DNA of 28,580 nt from CAYJAD01 sp964370675 (GCA_964370675.1 CAYJKC010000027.1:1-28580), one strand, 5' to 3'. Shown: positions 1 to 8,877, counted from the first letter of the stretch. Program-made: numbers and translations. Notes: a model not told the origin generated them from the letters alone.

Positions 1-48
<48 letters not shown>

Positions 49-157
49 ATTTGGTTTTGGTAATTTGCCTTAAAGTGTATGCACTGTCAACATAAAATTT
101 TAATCGCATATTTTAGAATGTTATCTGTAGTCATGTGAAGTGAAAATTTTACAATAC

Positions 158-187
158 TTAATGTTATTGTGTGAACGTTAGCATTAA
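158..187 (-). terminator. AT-rich hairpin between the CDF gene and tRNA-Ala
   Basis: TTAATGTTA and TAGCATTAA form a 9-bp stem (one G-T wobble) around a 12-base loop, 22 bases past the stop codon of the CDF transporter gene. It may end that transcript before the tRNA. The stem is AT-rich and has no clean T-run on the minus strand, so a terminator role is weakly supported. Confidence 0.3.
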
Positions 188-209
188 TTTTGATAATTTA
201 TCAGTATTG

Positions 210-1106
210 TCATTTAAAAGTAGTGTTAAATTCAATGTTTACTTTTTTTACTCTAGCATCTTCACTTAACAGAGTTCTTAAATGTGCGATGATGTTAGAA
301 GCTTCATTTAGGGGCATATTTTTCTTAAAGCTAATTTTTATATAAATGCCATAGTCAATACCTTGTTTTAGTACGATAAATTCTGTTAATTCAAACTGTT
401 GTTCGTTTTTTATTATATAATCCTTAATTACTCCAAAAAAACGTTCTTGCACTTGTTCTGAAGCATGTGCACCGGCTATGCCTACGATACTATTAAAAAA
501 GATTGTCCACGCAGTTTTTATGAGCATAAGTATAATAATTATTGTGGCAATTTTTTCTGCGTATATTAGCCATGTTATATTATGTTTAATGCCAAAGTTT
601 GTAATTAATAGGCCTATTATTACAATGATGGTTGAATATGCGTCTGTTAATGATTCAAGACCGCTACTTTTTAGAGTGTGCGAATCTAATTTATTGGCCT
701 GATAAAGTACGTAGTATGACAGAGTAAGCTTGATGATAAAGGTTGCAAATGACACAGAAAGTACAACTATGCTCACATCTGTAGCAACAATTTTCCAATT
801 ACTAACAAGTTCGGCTATGAGGCCATAGGTCATGAAAAAAATGAGTACTGACACGGTAAGAGATGAGGCATATTCTAAGTTACCATGTCCAAATGGGTGG
901 GCTTCATCTTCTGGTTTTTTTGCAGCATGCAAGCCGATCATGGCAAATATATCAGTTAGTAAATCTGAAGCAGAGTGAATGCCGTCTGCAATAAGCAGTT
1001 GACTATTAAATAAAAAACCAACAACAATCTTGAGGACAGAAAGTAGTATATTGGTAGTGGAGTTTACAAGCATTACAAAAAAATGCTTATCGATAGATTT
1101 TAACAT
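210..1106 (-). CDS. Cation diffusion facilitator (CDF) family metal efflux transporter
   Basis: A 298-residue inner-membrane protein of the usual CDF length, expected to export a divalent metal (Zn, Fe, Mn or Co) in exchange for protons. It has about six hydrophobic segments over the first 210 residues, then a short cytoplasmic C-terminal domain. The TM2 metal site is visible as HSASD (His44, Asp48), followed by the CDF hallmark HPFGHGNLE (70-78). The partner TM5 site, normally HxxxD or DxxxD, reads ESLTD (Glu151, Asp155), an unusual liganding set. Start: AGGA sits five to six bases before the ATG at 1106; an in-frame ATG two codons upstream (1112) has the AGG directly against it and is less likely. 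It stands alone, divergent from gmd. The metal cannot be named from sequence. Confidence 0.9.
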   Translation of the reverse strand: MLKSIDKHFFVMLVNSTTNILLSVLKIVVGFLFNSQLLIADGIHSASDLLTDIFAMIGLHAAKKPEDEAHPFGHGNLEYASSLTVSVLIFFMTYGLIAELVSNWKIVATDVSIVVLSVSFATFIIKLTLSYYVLYQANKLDSHTLKSSGLESLTDAYSTIIVIIGLLITNFGIKHNITWLIYAEKIATIIIILMLIKTAWTIFFNSIVGIAGAHASEQVQERFFGVIKDYIIKNEQQFELTEFIVLKQGIDYGIYIKISFKKNMPLNEASNIIAHLRTLLSEDARVKKVNIEFNTTFK

Positions 1107-1143
1107 TTTCATCCTACTATAAATTTATCGTGTTGTGTGGTAT

Positions 1144-1173
1144 TTGTTAGTTGCCAAAGCAAGCACTCGTCAA
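1144..1173 (-). promoter_or_regulatory. Possible sigma-70 promoter for the CDF gene
   Basis: On the minus strand TTGACG (1173-1168; five of six to the -35 consensus) is followed after 18 bases by TAACAA (1149-1144), a poor -10. A run of A-tracts lies just upstream of the -35. The site is about 40 bases before the start codon. The weak -10 keeps this tentative. Confidence 0.3.
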
Positions 1174-1339
1174 CATTTTTTTTATATTTTTTTACATAGT
1201 ATAGTATGTTGCCTTGCCATGTAGCACCATAGATGCAGCTAGACTTTTAAGCTACAATTATGTAAAATTTACAGATTAATTTTTCAAAATTTTAGAGTTT
1301 TGTTCGCTAATAATTGTTAAATAAAGATTAGGATATGTT

Positions 1340-2545
1340 ATGAAAAGAGCTTTAATTACTGGAATTACAGGGCAAGATGGTGCCTATTTAGCTCGTTTTT
1401 TGTTGCAAAAAGGCTATGAAGTTCATGGCATTAAGCGGCGTTCTTCTCTATTTAATACTCAGCGGGTGGATGATATTTATCAAGGCGTGCATAGCAGTGA
1501 ACGACGCTTTTTTTTGCACTATGGTGATTTAAGCGATAGTGCTAACTTAGTGCGTTTAGTGCAAAAAATTCAACCTGATGAAATTTATAATTTAGGCGCG
1601 CAAAGTCATGTGCAAGTGTCTTTTGATGCGCCAGAATACACAGCAGATGTGGTTGGTATTGGCACATTGCGCGTACTTGAGGCAGTGCGTTTACTTGGGC
1701 TTGAAAAAAAGACTCGTGTTTATCAAGCATCAACCTCAGAACTTTTTGGCCTTGTGCAGGAAGTTCCACAAACAGAAAGCACGCCATTTTATCCTCGTTC
1801 ACCCTATGCTTGCGCAAAGCTTTATGGTTATTGGATTACAGTGAACTATCGTGAAGCTTATGGTATGTATGCTTGCAATGGGATTTTATTTAACCATGAG
1901 TCGCCCATGCGTGGCGAAACCTTTGTAACACGTAAGATTACCCGCGCTTTACCGCGTATCATATTGGGGATGGAAGATTGTCTATACATGGGTAATATTA
2001 ACGCTTTACGTGATTGGGGTCATGCCAAGGATTATGTGCGTATGATGTGGCTTATGCTACAGCAAGATAGCCCAGAGGACTTTGTTATAGCCAGTGGTGA
2101 GCAACATTCTGTACGCGAATTTATTGAAATTTCGGCAAACATGCTTGGCCTGAATATTGAATGGCAAGGTCAAGGTGTTGATGAGGTTGGTAGAGTAGCT
2201 AGTTTTGATGAAGATGTTCTAACTGCATTGCTTGAAAAACAAATGCAAGGAGAAAACTCCGCTACTAAACAAGCCTTTATTACAGATACAATGCGAACTA
2301 TTCAAAACAATAAAACCTTACAAAAAGGCACTGAAGTAGTGCGCATAGACCCACGTTATTTTAGACCTACGGAGGTGGAGACCCTGCTTGGGCATGCTGC
2401 TAAAGCTAGGGAAAAATTGGGTTGGGTGCCACAAATTCCTTTTGCTGAATTGGTGCAAGAAATGGTGGAAGAAGATTTTGCTGGTGCAAGGCAAGATAGT
2501 TTATGCATTCAGGCCGGGTTTGCTATACCAACGGTGCAAGAATAA
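1340..2545 (+). CDS. gmd: GDP-mannose 4,6-dehydratase
   Basis: A short-chain dehydrogenase/reductase of the extended class that converts GDP-D-mannose to GDP-4-keto-6-deoxy-D-mannose in the cytoplasm, the branch point to fucose, rhamnose, perosamine and related sugars. The NADP-binding Rossmann motif is at the N-terminus (GITGQDG, about 8-14). Catalytic Thr132 and Glu134 lie in STSELFG, and Tyr156/Lys160 form the YxxxK pair. The conserved stretch DPRYFRPTEVETLL is at 337-350. At 401 residues it is longer than the roughly 373 of E. coli Gmd; the extra residues lie about 285-330, just before that stretch. The start has AGGA six bases upstream. It opens a plus-strand trio with rfbB and a GT2 gene. 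No Fcl, Rmd or Per to use its product is in the window. Confidence 0.96.
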   Translation: MKRALITGITGQDGAYLARFLLQKGYEVHGIKRRSSLFNTQRVDDIYQGVHSSERRFFLHYGDLSDSANLVRLVQKIQPDEIYNLGAQSHVQVSFDAPEYTADVVGIGTLRVLEAVRLLGLEKKTRVYQASTSELFGLVQEVPQTESTPFYPRSPYACAKLYGYWITVNYREAYGMYACNGILFNHESPMRGETFVTRKITRALPRIILGMEDCLYMGNINALRDWGHAKDYVRMMWLMLQQDSPEDFVIASGEQHSVREFIEISANMLGLNIEWQGQGVDEVGRVASFDEDVLTALLEKQMQGENSATKQAFITDTMRTIQNNKTLQKGTEVVRIDPRYFRPTEVETLLGHAAKAREKLGWVPQIPFAELVQEMVEEDFAGARQDSLCIQAGFAIPTVQE

Positions 2546-2566
2546 TTTTAAAAAAGAGATAATAAT

Positions 2567-3628
2567 ATGTCATGTTATATGGTTACAGGTGGAGCAGGTT
2601 TTATAGGATCTTGTTATGTATTGCAAAGTCGCAGGCAGGGGGTGCGTGTTGTTAACGTAGACAAACTCACTTATGCTGGCAATATGGATAATGTGGAAGC
2701 ACTAAATCAAGATGCAGAACATATTTTTGTGCATGGTGATATTGGTAATGAAGAATTAATGGCTCATGTATTACAGCAATATATGCCAGATGCTATTGTT
2801 AATTTTGCTGCAGAATCACATGTGGACCGCTCAATTTTAGACCCTGATGCTTTTGTGCGTACCAATGTTTTGGGAACTTGCGTGTTGCTTCGTGTGGCTT
2901 TGAAATATTGGCAGGGTTTAAGTGATACAAAAAAACAAAACTTTCGTTTTTTGCATGTGTCTACCGACGAAGTTTTTGGCACATTAAATATGGACGATGC
3001 GGCTTTTACGGAAGATACTCCTTATGCTCCTAATAGCCCATATTCAGCGTCTAAGGCAGCCAGCGACCATTTAGTTCGCTCATTTCATGAAACCTATGGC
3101 TTGCCTATTCTCATAACCAATTGCTCCAATAATTATGGACCGCGCCAGTTCCCAGAAAAGTTAATTCCTTTAGTAATATGTAATGCTCTTGATGCAAAGC
3201 CCTTACCCATATACGGTAAGGGAGAAAATATTCGTGATTGGCTGCACGTAGAAGATCATGCTGCAGCTATTGAAGTGGTGTTACAAAAAGGCGAGGTGGG
3301 GCGTACTTATAATATTGGTGGGCGTGCTGAGCTTGCTAATATCGATGTGGTTAAAACCATTTGTTCTGCTTTAGATAATTTTGTACCTCGTAAACAGGGG
3401 CAATATGCTGACCTCATTACCTATGTATCAGATCGCCCTGGGCATGATTTTCGTTATGCCATTGACTGCACGCGTATAGAAAAAGAGCTTGGTTGGGTTC
3501 CGTCACATACCTTTAATGAAGGTATTTTAGAAACTGTGCGCTGGTATTTGGATAATCAAGAGTGGGTTAAGCGTGCGCGTAGTGGGGCCTATCAAGATTG
3601 GTTACAGAAAAATTATACGACTAGATAG
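2567..3628 (+). CDS. rfbB: dTDP-glucose 4,6-dehydratase
   Basis: Makes dTDP-4-keto-6-deoxy-D-glucose from dTDP-glucose, using tightly bound NAD+. Length (353) is normal for RmlB/RfbB. Visible marks: VTGGAGFIG at 6-14, the dTDP-glucose family motif DKLTYAGN near 32-39, catalytic VSTDEVFG at 131-138 (Thr133, Asp134, Glu135), and Tyr159-SAS-Lys163. It begins 21 bases after gmd with only a weak AAGAG-type site. The next gene starts within 15 bases of its stop, so the three are probably one transcript. Its product is the substrate of FdtA, encoded on the opposite strand at 14504-14899, which links the two halves of the locus. The glucose-1-phosphate thymidylyltransferase (RmlA) needed upstream is not in the window. 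Confidence 0.96.
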   Translation: MSCYMVTGGAGFIGSCYVLQSRRQGVRVVNVDKLTYAGNMDNVEALNQDAEHIFVHGDIGNEELMAHVLQQYMPDAIVNFAAESHVDRSILDPDAFVRTNVLGTCVLLRVALKYWQGLSDTKKQNFRFLHVSTDEVFGTLNMDDAAFTEDTPYAPNSPYSASKAASDHLVRSFHETYGLPILITNCSNNYGPRQFPEKLIPLVICNALDAKPLPIYGKGENIRDWLHVEDHAAAIEVVLQKGEVGRTYNIGGRAELANIDVVKTICSALDNFVPRKQGQYADLITYVSDRPGHDFRYAIDCTRIEKELGWVPSHTFNEGILETVRWYLDNQEWVKRARSGAYQDWLQKNYTTR

Positions 3629-3643
3629 ATGGAAGCTCAAAAA

Positions 3644-4591
3644 ATGAGTGAAGATATTGCTTTAGAAAATGAACAATATTCAATATTACTCGCTACTTAT
3701 AATGGCGAGCGCTTCGTTGAGGAGTTTTTAAAACATTGCCCATGGCCAAGTGGTGCTGACATTATTTTACGAGATGATGGCTCAAGCGATGATACGTTGA
3801 CTATTATACAGAAATTTTGTGCAAAGCAAAATATTGCCTTAATCATGCTAGAAGGTGAACGCTTAGGTGCAAAAAATAATTTTGCTAAAACCCTAGAGTG
3901 TTTAGAAAAACCTTATTTCTTCTTTGCCGATCAAGATGATATATGGGAGAAAGAAAAGTTTTCTACTTTATTACAAGCCATGCATGAACTAGAGGCTAGC
4001 TATGGTCATGACGTACCCTTGCTTGTATATTCAGATGCTTCTTTAATGAATGAAGACGGGCAAATATTTAGCAATTCATATTTGAAAAATGCCATGATTC
4101 CTTATGGCTGGAATGAGCAATTTCGTAATGTTTTGGTCATGCCTCATGTTCCTGGTTGTGCTATGCTTGGTAATAAGTCTTTAGCAAAAGCTGCTTTACC
4201 TATAGCTAAAGAAGCTGTTATGCATGATGCATGGGTTTTGCAAGTGGCTGCAGCACTAGGAAAGGTGAAAGAAGTTGCTTTGCCCTTGGTGCGCTATAGG
4301 CAGCATTCGGTTAATGTTTTTGGTGCAAAAAAGCGCTCGGTTAAGGATATAATCAAAAGAGTATTAGGTGGGCGCAAACCTAAATATGAAAATATTGTGC
4401 AATCGCAGCGCCAAGCTGCAGCTTTATGGCAACATTGCGGACATTTAATGACTAAAGAAGATCAAATTTTATGCAAGGCTTGGGCTGAGGTTACAGCTAA
4501 GTCTTGGCTTGAACGCCGCATTATCTATGCAAAATATGGTTTTAAAAAGGCTGGGCTTGTGCATAACGCTGTGCTTTGGACTTGCGGTTAA
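3644..4591 (+). CDS. Glycosyltransferase family 2, rhamnosyltransferase-like
   Basis: A GT-A fold glycosyltransferase of 315 residues that should add one sugar to the growing glycan at the cytoplasmic face. Near the N-terminus it has SILLATYNGERF, then DDGSSDDT (nucleotide binding), and ADQDDIW about 50 residues later. That acidic motif is typical of the GT2 subgroup often annotated as rhamnosyltransferases (metal/nucleotide-sugar site). I place the start at the ATG at 3644 because GGAAG lies eight bases before it. An in-frame ATG at 3629, touching the rfbB stop, has no ribosome site and would add five residues. Sugar donor and acceptor cannot be told from sequence. It ends 36 bases from the convergent minus-strand operon. 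Confidence 0.88.
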   Translation: MSEDIALENEQYSILLATYNGERFVEEFLKHCPWPSGADIILRDDGSSDDTLTIIQKFCAKQNIALIMLEGERLGAKNNFAKTLECLEKPYFFFADQDDIWEKEKFSTLLQAMHELEASYGHDVPLLVYSDASLMNEDGQIFSNSYLKNAMIPYGWNEQFRNVLVMPHVPGCAMLGNKSLAKAALPIAKEAVMHDAWVLQVAAALGKVKEVALPLVRYRQHSVNVFGAKKRSVKDIIKRVLGGRKPKYENIVQSQRQAAALWQHCGHLMTKEDQILCKAWAEVTAKSWLERRIIYAKYGFKKAGLVHNAVLWTCG

Positions 4592-4627
4592 TCTGGTCTA
4601 AAGTTGCTCAATTATGACTTTTATTGC

Positions 4628-5584
4628 TTAACTTACCCTTGTTATCTTTAAACAAGTAACTCCAAATAATATAGCTCTATATATAGCCTTATCAAGGTAG
4701 ATTTCCTTGGTTAACTTTAAAAAAGGCATAATCTTTTTTGTTTTCACTACAGGCTGAAGGGATTTTTTAAAATCGTTAAATTCCGCTGAAGCTATTATTT
4801 CTTTTTCATATGCAAGGGTTTTTTGGGTGAGTACATGCATTTTCTTTATGTTTTTTGCTGTATTAGCTTGATGCCAACGATAACTAAACCACACTTCATC
4901 AAAGTATTTCATTTTAGCATACTTGGCCACTTGGAGCATGAGCCAAAAATCTTCTAAAGGGGCTTTTGTTGTATATCTACCAATTTTATCAAGCATGCTT
5001 TTACGGATTAAAAATCCGTTGGGAATATAGTTGCCCACATAGAGCGACATATAATTGCCAAAACTAGAACTATTAAAATCAACATCTGACCTGATTTTTT
5101 TTAAATAATCTCCAAATGTTTTATAAGCGGCTTCATTTTCATTATATACAGGTTTGCGTTGTTCGTCCCAATAAATGCGTTTACCCTCAAAATCAATAAA
5201 CTCATTATCGCCAACGCACAAAGCATAGTCGGAATTAACTTCTAAAAAATCTACAGCTTTTTGTATGGCATGCTCTTTTGCATTGTCGTCAGAAGCTAGA
5301 TAATATACATACTTACCTTGAGATTGTTCAATTAAAAGATTTAAGGTTTCGCATGTGCCGCCATTTTGCTTAGTGTGAATTATAACATTACTCAATTTTT
5401 CTTGAGCTATGGAGTGCATTGCTTGAATTTTTTGCCAAGTGTCATCGGTAGATCCATCGTCAATAATACAAAGCTCAATATTTTGATATGATTGATTAAG
5501 AACTGATTGTATAGTTTCTTGCACATAATCTTCATGATTATAAGCAGGGATAATAACAGAAACTAATGGTAACTTGGCTTTCAT
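4628..5584 (-). CDS. Glycosyltransferase family 2
   Basis: A second GT2 enzyme (318 residues) and the last gene of the long minus-strand run. PLVSVIIPAYNHEDYV opens the GT-A domain, DDGSTDDT is at 42-49, and the acidic LASDD metal motif is at 97-101. The C-terminal third has no recognisable catalytic motif. The reading frame extends to a TTG at 5614, which would overlap the end of fdtB. The ATG at 5584 is better: AAGAG lies six bases upstream and it leaves a normal 17-base gap after fdtB. Position directly behind fdtB suggests it may transfer or directly follow the 3-amino sugar; this is inference only. Confidence 0.88.
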   Translation of the reverse strand: MKAKLPLVSVIIPAYNHEDYVQETIQSVLNQSYQNIELCIIDDGSTDDTWQKIQAMHSIAQEKLSNVIIHTKQNGGTCETLNLLIEQSQGKYVYYLASDDNAKEHAIQKAVDFLEVNSDYALCVGDNEFIDFEGKRIYWDEQRKPVYNENEAAYKTFGDYLKKIRSDVDFNSSSFGNYMSLYVGNYIPNGFLIRKSMLDKIGRYTTKAPLEDFWLMLQVAKYAKMKYFDEVWFSYRWHQANTAKNIKKMHVLTQKTLAYEKEIIASAEFNDFKKSLQPVVKTKKIMPFLKLTKEIYLDKAIYRAILFGVTCLKITRVS

Positions 5585-5601
5585 AAGTGCTCTTGAGAAT
5601 T

Positions 5602-6693
5602 TTAAAATGCCCAACTATTAACACAATGCACAATCTTTTCTACTTCAGTAGTAGTTAAAACAGGGCTTATAGGTAAGCTTACTACTTCATCATGGATTTT
5701 TTCCGTTATGGGTAGCGCCATGCCTTGCCACTCACTGTAAGCTCCTTGTCTATGTGGTGCTGTGGGGTAGTGGATAAGCGTTTGTATATTATTATCAGCA
5801 AGATATTGCATGAATTCTTGCCTATGTTGCACCCGCACCACAAATAAATGCCACACATGGGCATTTTCAGCATATGGTTTTGGTAATATTATACGCTCAT
5901 TCTTAATATGATTGCGAAAATATTTAGAAATTTCTTGCCTTTTGGCATTGTCTGCATCAAGACCTTTAAGCTTTACATCTAGGATAGCAGCTTGAATTTC
6001 GTCAAGACGAGAGTTTACACCTTTAAATGTATGTTCATATTTTTTGTGTGAACCATAATTAGCAAGAGCTTTTAGTTTTTGATATAGCTCTTGGTCACTT
6101 GTGGTAACAGCTCCACCATCACCAAGTGCGCCTAAATTTTTGCCGGGATAAAAAGAAAAGGCCGAAGCATCACCCAAATTACCTACGCGCTTATCGTTAT
6201 AATATGCTCCATGTGCTTGGGCAGAATCTTCTATAATTTTCAAATCATATTTTTTGGCAAGTTCCCAGATTTTATCCATTTGTACAGCTTGACCATATAG
6301 ATGCACAACCATGATGGCCTTGGTATTAGAAGTGATTTTTGCTTCAATTAAATCAGGGTTTATATTGTAGGTATTTATGTCTGGCTCAACCAAAACTGGC
6401 TTACAACCATTTTGAGATATGGCTAATATACTGGCAATATAGGTGTTTGCAGGAACAATAACCTCATCACCGTCTGAAAATCCATAGGCTTTGATAATAA
6501 GATTAAGCGCATCAAGACCATTGGCTACACCAAGGGCATAGTTTGTGCCACAAAATTTTGCAAAGTTTGCGCAAAATATATCATTTTGCTTGCCATTTAG
6601 GTACCAGCCAGAGTCTAGCACCTCGGCAATTTTGCTATCCATTTCAGCCCTATAGGGAGCATTAACGGCATGTAAGTTTAGAAAATCAATCAT
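5602..6693 (-). CDS. fdtB: PLP-dependent sugar 3-aminotransferase (FdtB/QdtB type)
   Basis: A DegT/DnrJ/EryC1/StrS aminotransferase that should convert dTDP-3-keto-6-deoxy-hexose to dTDP-3-amino-3,6-dideoxy-hexose (Fuc3N or Qui3N) with glutamate as donor. Lys185 in SFYPGKNLGALGDGG is the PLP Schiff-base lysine. EDSAQAHGA (155-163) gives Asp156 for the pyridine nitrogen and Gln159. Length (363) is normal. Start: the family typically begins MIxFLNL, matching the ATG at 6693. The ATG two codons earlier (6699) sits too close to its AAAGG. The gene starts inside the end of the DUF1796 gene (ATGATTGA overlap), suggesting translational coupling. Pairing with fdtA in the same run makes the C3-amination role much likelier than other DegT specificities. 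Confidence 0.88.
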   Translation of the reverse strand: MIDFLNLHAVNAPYRAEMDSKIAEVLDSGWYLNGKQNDIFCANFAKFCGTNYALGVANGLDALNLIIKAYGFSDGDEVIVPANTYIASILAISQNGCKPVLVEPDINTYNINPDLIEAKITSNTKAIMVVHLYGQAVQMDKIWELAKKYDLKIIEDSAQAHGAYYNDKRVGNLGDASAFSFYPGKNLGALGDGGAVTTSDQELYQKLKALANYGSHKKYEHTFKGVNSRLDEIQAAILDVKLKGLDADNAKRQEISKYFRNHIKNERIILPKPYAENAHVWHLFVVRVQHRQEFMQYLADNNIQTLIHYPTAPHRQGAYSEWQGMALPITEKIHDEVVSLPISPVLTTTEVEKIVHCVNSWAF

Positions 6694-7507
6694 TTTCATC
6701 TACCTTTACGGGTTTTTTATTGGCTAACTTCCTATATATTTTGCCTAGTTTTCGATAAACTTTTTTACTAAAATGGCAAATTAGGGCCTTGTAGGTTATT
6801 AAGTTAAATTCCCAAAAAATTTGCACAATTTGAGGTATGTTGCCTCTAAATGCCTGAAAGTGTGTGCTAAAATCAACGGATGAGTTGTTTAAATAAAATC
6901 TGGTAATGTGTTCGTTAATTATCTCAAATCTAAAGCTGTCCATATCCATGTTAGGGTCATGTTGTATGTAAAATATATCCAAGCGTGCCCGTTTGGAATA
7001 GTCATTTAATGTCTTTGCTGCTTCTATTAATTCTTGGTCAGAGCTAATAGCATTACGTGCAACCCAAACCAGTAAAATACGGTCGCAATTATCAAAGGTA
7101 TCTTGAAGCCTTTTAATTCTGCGCTCATATTTTACTTTTACATTGTCATAAAAGTCATCAAATGGCACATCTACTAAAAAATCATGTTGAAAGTTAATAT
7201 TGGTGATTACATTTTTGTATCTATTAAAAGCGTGGTCTTCTACAACTTCTGTTTGTATTTCAAAGAATTCTAGAGCGTCTTTTTTAAGCCAATTTTCAAA
7301 ATTATTTACAATTAGCTGTACTCGTGTGGCAAATGGTGCACCATCAATCCAGTCAAAAGGCATACTACTATTTCTAAGGGCAGTGCTAGATAAATGACCG
7401 GCAGTAGCGCAGTCTTCTCCTAAGCTGATGACCATATCATAATGAAAAGCTAGTTTTTGCTTATTTTTCGTTTTTAATTTGTGCAAGATGTATTTGATTA
7501 TGTTCAT
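6686..7507 (-). CDS. DUF1796 family protein (putative papain-like cysteine peptidase fold)
   Basis: A 273-residue protein with the DUF1796 signature: ISLGEDC near 27-33, followed by LRNSSMPFDWI (44-54). This family is described only as putative papain-like cysteine peptidases. Cys33 and His108 (in INFQHDF) are the obvious candidates for a catalytic pair, but no substrate is known. There is no signal peptide; the basic, lysine-rich C-terminus (RKLGKIYRKLANKK) may contact membrane or nucleic acid. It lies between a CgeB-like glycosyltransferase (2-base gap) and fdtB (overlap), so it is firmly part of the glycan operon. An unrecognised glycan-modifying role is as possible as proteolysis. Confidence 0.75.
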   Translation of the reverse strand: MNIIKYILHKLKTKNKQKLAFHYDMVISLGEDCATAGHLSSTALRNSSMPFDWIDGAPFATRVQLIVNNFENWLKKDALEFFEIQTEVVEDHAFNRYKNVITNINFQHDFLVDVPFDDFYDNVKVKYERRIKRLQDTFDNCDRILLVWVARNAISSDQELIEAAKTLNDYSKRARLDIFYIQHDPNMDMDSFRFEIINEHITRFYLNNSSVDFSTHFQAFRGNIPQIVQIFWEFNLITYKALICHFSKKVYRKLGKIYRKLANKKPVKVDEND

Positions 7508-7509
7508 TG

Positions 7510-8868
7510 TTAGTCGCTTTTGATTGCTTTAATTTTTGATACAGAAGAACGCACAGAGGGCAAATGCTCGTATAATATTAGTTTTTTAACTATACTACGA
7601 ATTTTTGCAAGAAGTTGATCTCGCTTAATTTTATCTTCTAAAAAACTAGGTTCTAATTTTTCAATGTCACCCTCATTATGAAAAAAGAGTTTTACACCTG
7701 TAATTTCTTGTAGTTCAGTTAATCTTTTTTTCCAAGTAAAATCTTTGGCTACAATTTCTTGAGATCTAGCCACAATGTCGTGGCGTAAGTTATCTTCTTT
7801 TAATAGTTTAATACAAAGTTCTCTGGCTTCATAGGCATTAGAATACATGGGAATAGAAAAATTTCCAAAAATCTCTTGCACCGATGTGGATTGCTCAGAA
7901 AATAAGCATCCATTACTAGCCATGATATCAGGAACACGCCAAGAAAGATCATTGCTACATTGAGGGTGCATGGAGTTTAAACAAATTTTGGAAGAGTTAT
8001 AAATGTCTTGATTGTGTTTAGATGTATAGACCATGCGGTCATCAAAAATTGTCACTAAGTTAGGTAGCATAGAGGATAAATGTTCCCATGCATGTCCGTA
8101 AAGAGTTAGTCCAAGGTCACTTAAAGCTAAGACTGTACTTACTCTTTTTTGAGCAGCTATGTATGCAGTGATTTGTATGTCTTGATTAAACATTTTGGTT
8201 TTGAATGCTTCTAACTCTGCTTTATTAGTATTTGGAATTAGTGGTTTATTATAGAGTTGATTTTGTGCATCATGCAAAGCTTGATTAAAGAGTTGTTTTT
8301 CTTCAAAAGTTAAATTTGTTATGAAATCACAATAATGATTGTGAAGCACAAAATTTGTCCCGATGAAGGAAATATTTTTATCTTGTTCTATGTCTTCAGC
8401 TTGGATGCTGGTTGCTGGGGGCATAACGTGAATTTGTTTAGATGAGATGTGTGGAAAATTACTTTGCAAGTCTTTAATGCTTGGCTTACCAAAACAGAAA
8501 AATGTAAATCTGTGCAAATTAGCTTGGATTACATCAACTTGATTCCAAAAATTGACTAAGTCTGCATTCCAAATAACAAATGGACAATGAGTGATTTCTA
8601 TTAATTTATCATATACAGCGTAGTTAAATGAGATAATTAATTCTGGGTCAAAGCTTATAATATCATGTCTTAACTTATCTTCATCAATATACTGTTGCAA
8701 AGTATTATTAGACATAAAGGCAAATTCATTGAAATCTTGAGGAATAAAAATTAAAACTTCATTTCCACTGTCTTTAAGAGCATTTAAGAAGTTTTCATAA
8801 AAACACACATATCGTTTTTGACCTTTATGTGTGATTACGTTAGATAAGCATACTAATATTCTAGACAT
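7510..8868 (-). CDS. CgeB-like glycosyltransferase (first of two paralogues)
   Basis: A 452-residue protein resembling the CgeB/DUF3880 family, which has a GT-B fold with a degenerate N-terminal half and a C-terminal Glyco_trans_1-like donor domain. Visible: DPELIISFN (about 74-82), SFIGTN (167-172), and the donor-side block SWRVPDIMASNGCLFSE (309-325) followed by a region ending in EARELCIKLL. The same block occurs as SWRVADILASNACLVS in the gene at 9431-10714, so the two are paralogues. No signal peptide or membrane segment. It starts nine bases after the GNAT gene. Likely a cytoplasmic sugar transferase in glycan assembly; donor and acceptor unknown. Confidence 0.72.
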   Translation of the reverse strand: MSRILVCLSNVITHKGQKRYVCFYENFLNALKDSGNEVLIFIPQDFNEFAFMSNNTLQQYIDEDKLRHDIISFDPELIISFNYAVYDKLIEITHCPFVIWNADLVNFWNQVDVIQANLHRFTFFCFGKPSIKDLQSNFPHISSKQIHVMPPATSIQAEDIEQDKNISFIGTNFVLHNHYCDFITNLTFEEKQLFNQALHDAQNQLYNKPLIPNTNKAELEAFKTKMFNQDIQITAYIAAQKRVSTVLALSDLGLTLYGHAWEHLSSMLPNLVTIFDDRMVYTSKHNQDIYNSSKICLNSMHPQCSNDLSWRVPDIMASNGCLFSEQSTSVQEIFGNFSIPMYSNAYEARELCIKLLKEDNLRHDIVARSQEIVAKDFTWKKRLTELQEITGVKLFFHNEGDIEKLEPSFLEDKIKRDQLLAKIRSIVKKLILYEHLPSVRSSVSKIKAIKSD

Positions 8869-8877
8869 TTGTATTCA

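Noticed and set aside
1113..1339. JUMPstart/ops element ahead of the gmd gene cluster
   Set aside because: I found no GGCGGTAG-type sequence in this leader, so RfaH-type control is not supported. A TTTACA-N17-TTTAGA pair (1268-1296) is too weak at the -10 to call as a promoter.
1542..1844. Open frames on both strands inside gmd
   Set aside because: Both lie wholly within a strongly conserved gmd frame and show no family resemblance.
4592..4627. Bidirectional terminator between the convergent GT2 genes
   Set aside because: The 36-base gap has no stem with adequate pairing or T-runs; partial symmetry (AAGTT/AACTT) is not convincing.
5585..5614. TTG start extending the GT2 gene into fdtB
   Set aside because: The upstream codon is TTG without a ribosome site and overlaps fdtB, while the ATG at 5584 has AAGAG six bases before it.
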